Shown here: positions 63,519 to 64,000 of the stretch, one piece after another
Numbering within the stretch: the stretch's first letter is position 1
Layout of the letters: the number at the start of each line of letters is the position of its first letter
Source: Betaproteobacteria bacterium
Lineage (GTDB): Bacteria > Pseudomonadota > Gammaproteobacteria > Burkholderiales > Burkholderiaceae_F
DNA: 64,000 bases
Assembly (NCBI GenBank): GCA_016861185.1
Contig: BOKW01000002.1
Coordinates: 62,001 to 126,000, forward strand
Reading direction: 5' to 3'
Translations under genes and position numbers: made by a program
Notes under the pieces: generated by a model
The model's database searches: none
What the model saw: the letters and a program-made list of their open reading frames with translations, nothing else
What the model was told of the DNA's origin: nothing

Positions 63519-64000
63519 TCAGTCGAGCAGCCGTTGCGCCCAGGCGCGCACCTGGGCGTGGTGATCCGCCCATGCGTACCAGACGCACTCGGCCCATTGC
63601 CGAACGCGCCGCAGGTGGTCCACGACGCCTTGCGCCGCGTGCACGTGGGCGACCGTCAGTTCGCCGCGCGTGCGCGGCGGTTCGAGCCAGACGTAGGTGC
63701 TCTTGTCGCGCGCGGCGCGCGGCAGCAGGCGGGCCGCCTCGTCGAACGACACGCCGCGTTCGAGCACCACGTGCAGGCTGATGAGGTACAGCGCCGCCGA
63801 TTGCACGGTCTGCGGCGACGGCCGTCCAGGGTGCTGCACGGCGTAGGGATCGACGGTGAGCCGATGCAGCGCGAAGAACGCGGGGTCGGCGTACTCCCGC
63901 GCGAGAACTTCGCCGTACAGCGCCCAACAGGCCGGCGAGGAATCGAGATAACGATGCATCGGACCGTCGTGCGGGGCGAGCACGACACCGCAGCCGGGGC
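63519..64000 (-). CDS. DUF5946 family protein (partial, 5' end beyond window)
   Basis: Frame open through the right edge; 160 residues visible. The translated edge reads PGCGVVLAPHDGPMHRYLDS, so a Cys-rich CPGCG start typical of DUF5946 is likely just outside, and the ATGs at 63983 and 63959 are internal. Helical protein with SPACWALYGEVLAREYADPA and HRLTVDPYAVQHPGRPSPQT. Function unknown. Confidence 0.75.
   Translation of the reverse strand, partial: PGCGVVLAPHDGPMHRYLDSSPACWALYGEVLAREYADPAFFALHRLTVDPYAVQHPGRPSPQTVQSAALYLISLHVVLERGVSFDEAARLLPRAARDKSTYVWLEPPRTRGELTVAHVHAAQGVVDHLRRVRQWAECVWYAWADHHAQVRAWAQRLLD

Overview
The window is a gene-dense, high-GC chromosomal segment from a betaproteobacterium, most likely in the order Burkholderiales. 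The evidence is gene order: nuoH-N, pyrG-kdsA-eno-ftsB, trpS-dapA-bamC, mutS-suhB-trmJ-cysE-lpxH-ppi, and cysS-accA-tilS-lysC are typical of that group. No phage, insertion sequence, CRISPR array or rRNA was seen. Almost everything is core metabolism or cell maintenance.

Layout. 1-8.7 kb: end of nuoG, then nuoH-N (complex I), then a Nudix hydrolase. 8.7-14.8 kb: a minus-strand PLP sulfur-amino-acid enzyme and ETF-quinone oxidoreductase, then plus-strand SDR (frameshifted), a thioesterase whose 5' end is tandemly triplicated, and the two subunits of a succinyl-CoA:3-ketoacid CoA-transferase. 15-19 kb: a CDF cation exporter, a DUF1624 membrane protein, a GFA-family protein, an unknown tail-anchored-like protein and a periplasmic glycerophosphodiesterase. 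19.1-25 kb: pyrG (one-base frameshift), kdsA, a DUF1330 protein, eno, ftsB and a SAF-domain oxidoreductase. 25-32.7 kb: a small lipoprotein, Hsp33, a double-domain gamma-carbonic-anhydrase-like protein, and then the most interesting unit, a B12-dependent acyl-CoA mutase operon. It consists of a mutase large subunit, a MeaB-type GTPase, a PaaK-type CoA ligase and a B12-binding small subunit, with a divergent GntR regulator. 32.7-39.4 kb: a DUF455 protein, two paralogous small unknown proteins, a MaoC hydratase, an acyl-CoA synthetase, an alpha/beta hydrolase, a PHP phosphoesterase and a YciO/Sua5 protein. 39.4-45.5 kb: an M50 protease, trpS, a methyltransferase, dapA, bamC, a metallo-beta-lactamase-fold protein and two Ala/Pro-rich lipoproteins. 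45.6-54.7 kb: ribosomal oxygenase roxA with an unknown coupled gene, a SlyD-like FKBP, mutS, suhB, trmJ, cysE, a cytochrome c and lpxH. 54.7-64 kb: two cyclophilins, a TPR protein, cysS, an AlkA-family glycosylase, accA, tilS, lysC, tRNA-Ser(GCU), tRNA-Arg(ACG), a VOC/PhnB-like protein and a DUF5946 protein cut by the right edge.

How it works together. The catabolic genes (mutase operon, MaoC, acyl-CoA synthetase, CoA-transferase, ETF-QO) feed acyl-CoA intermediates and electrons into the respiratory chain that begins with complex I. In the mutase large subunit, residues Ile90, Asp117 and Gln208 match what I recall for 2-hydroxyisobutyryl-CoA mutase rather than methylmalonyl-CoA mutase. With a dedicated CoA ligase, G-protein chaperone and regulator, this looks like a self-contained route from a branched hydroxy acid to 3-hydroxybutyryl-CoA.

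Other notable structure: two single-base frameshifts in otherwise intact genes (pyrG and the SDR), both at runs of identical bases and so possibly sequence errors; several short dispersed palindromic repeats; and a recurrent TAnAAT-plus-CGC-rich -10 promoter motif that in three places sits so close to the start codon that leaderless mRNAs are predicted.
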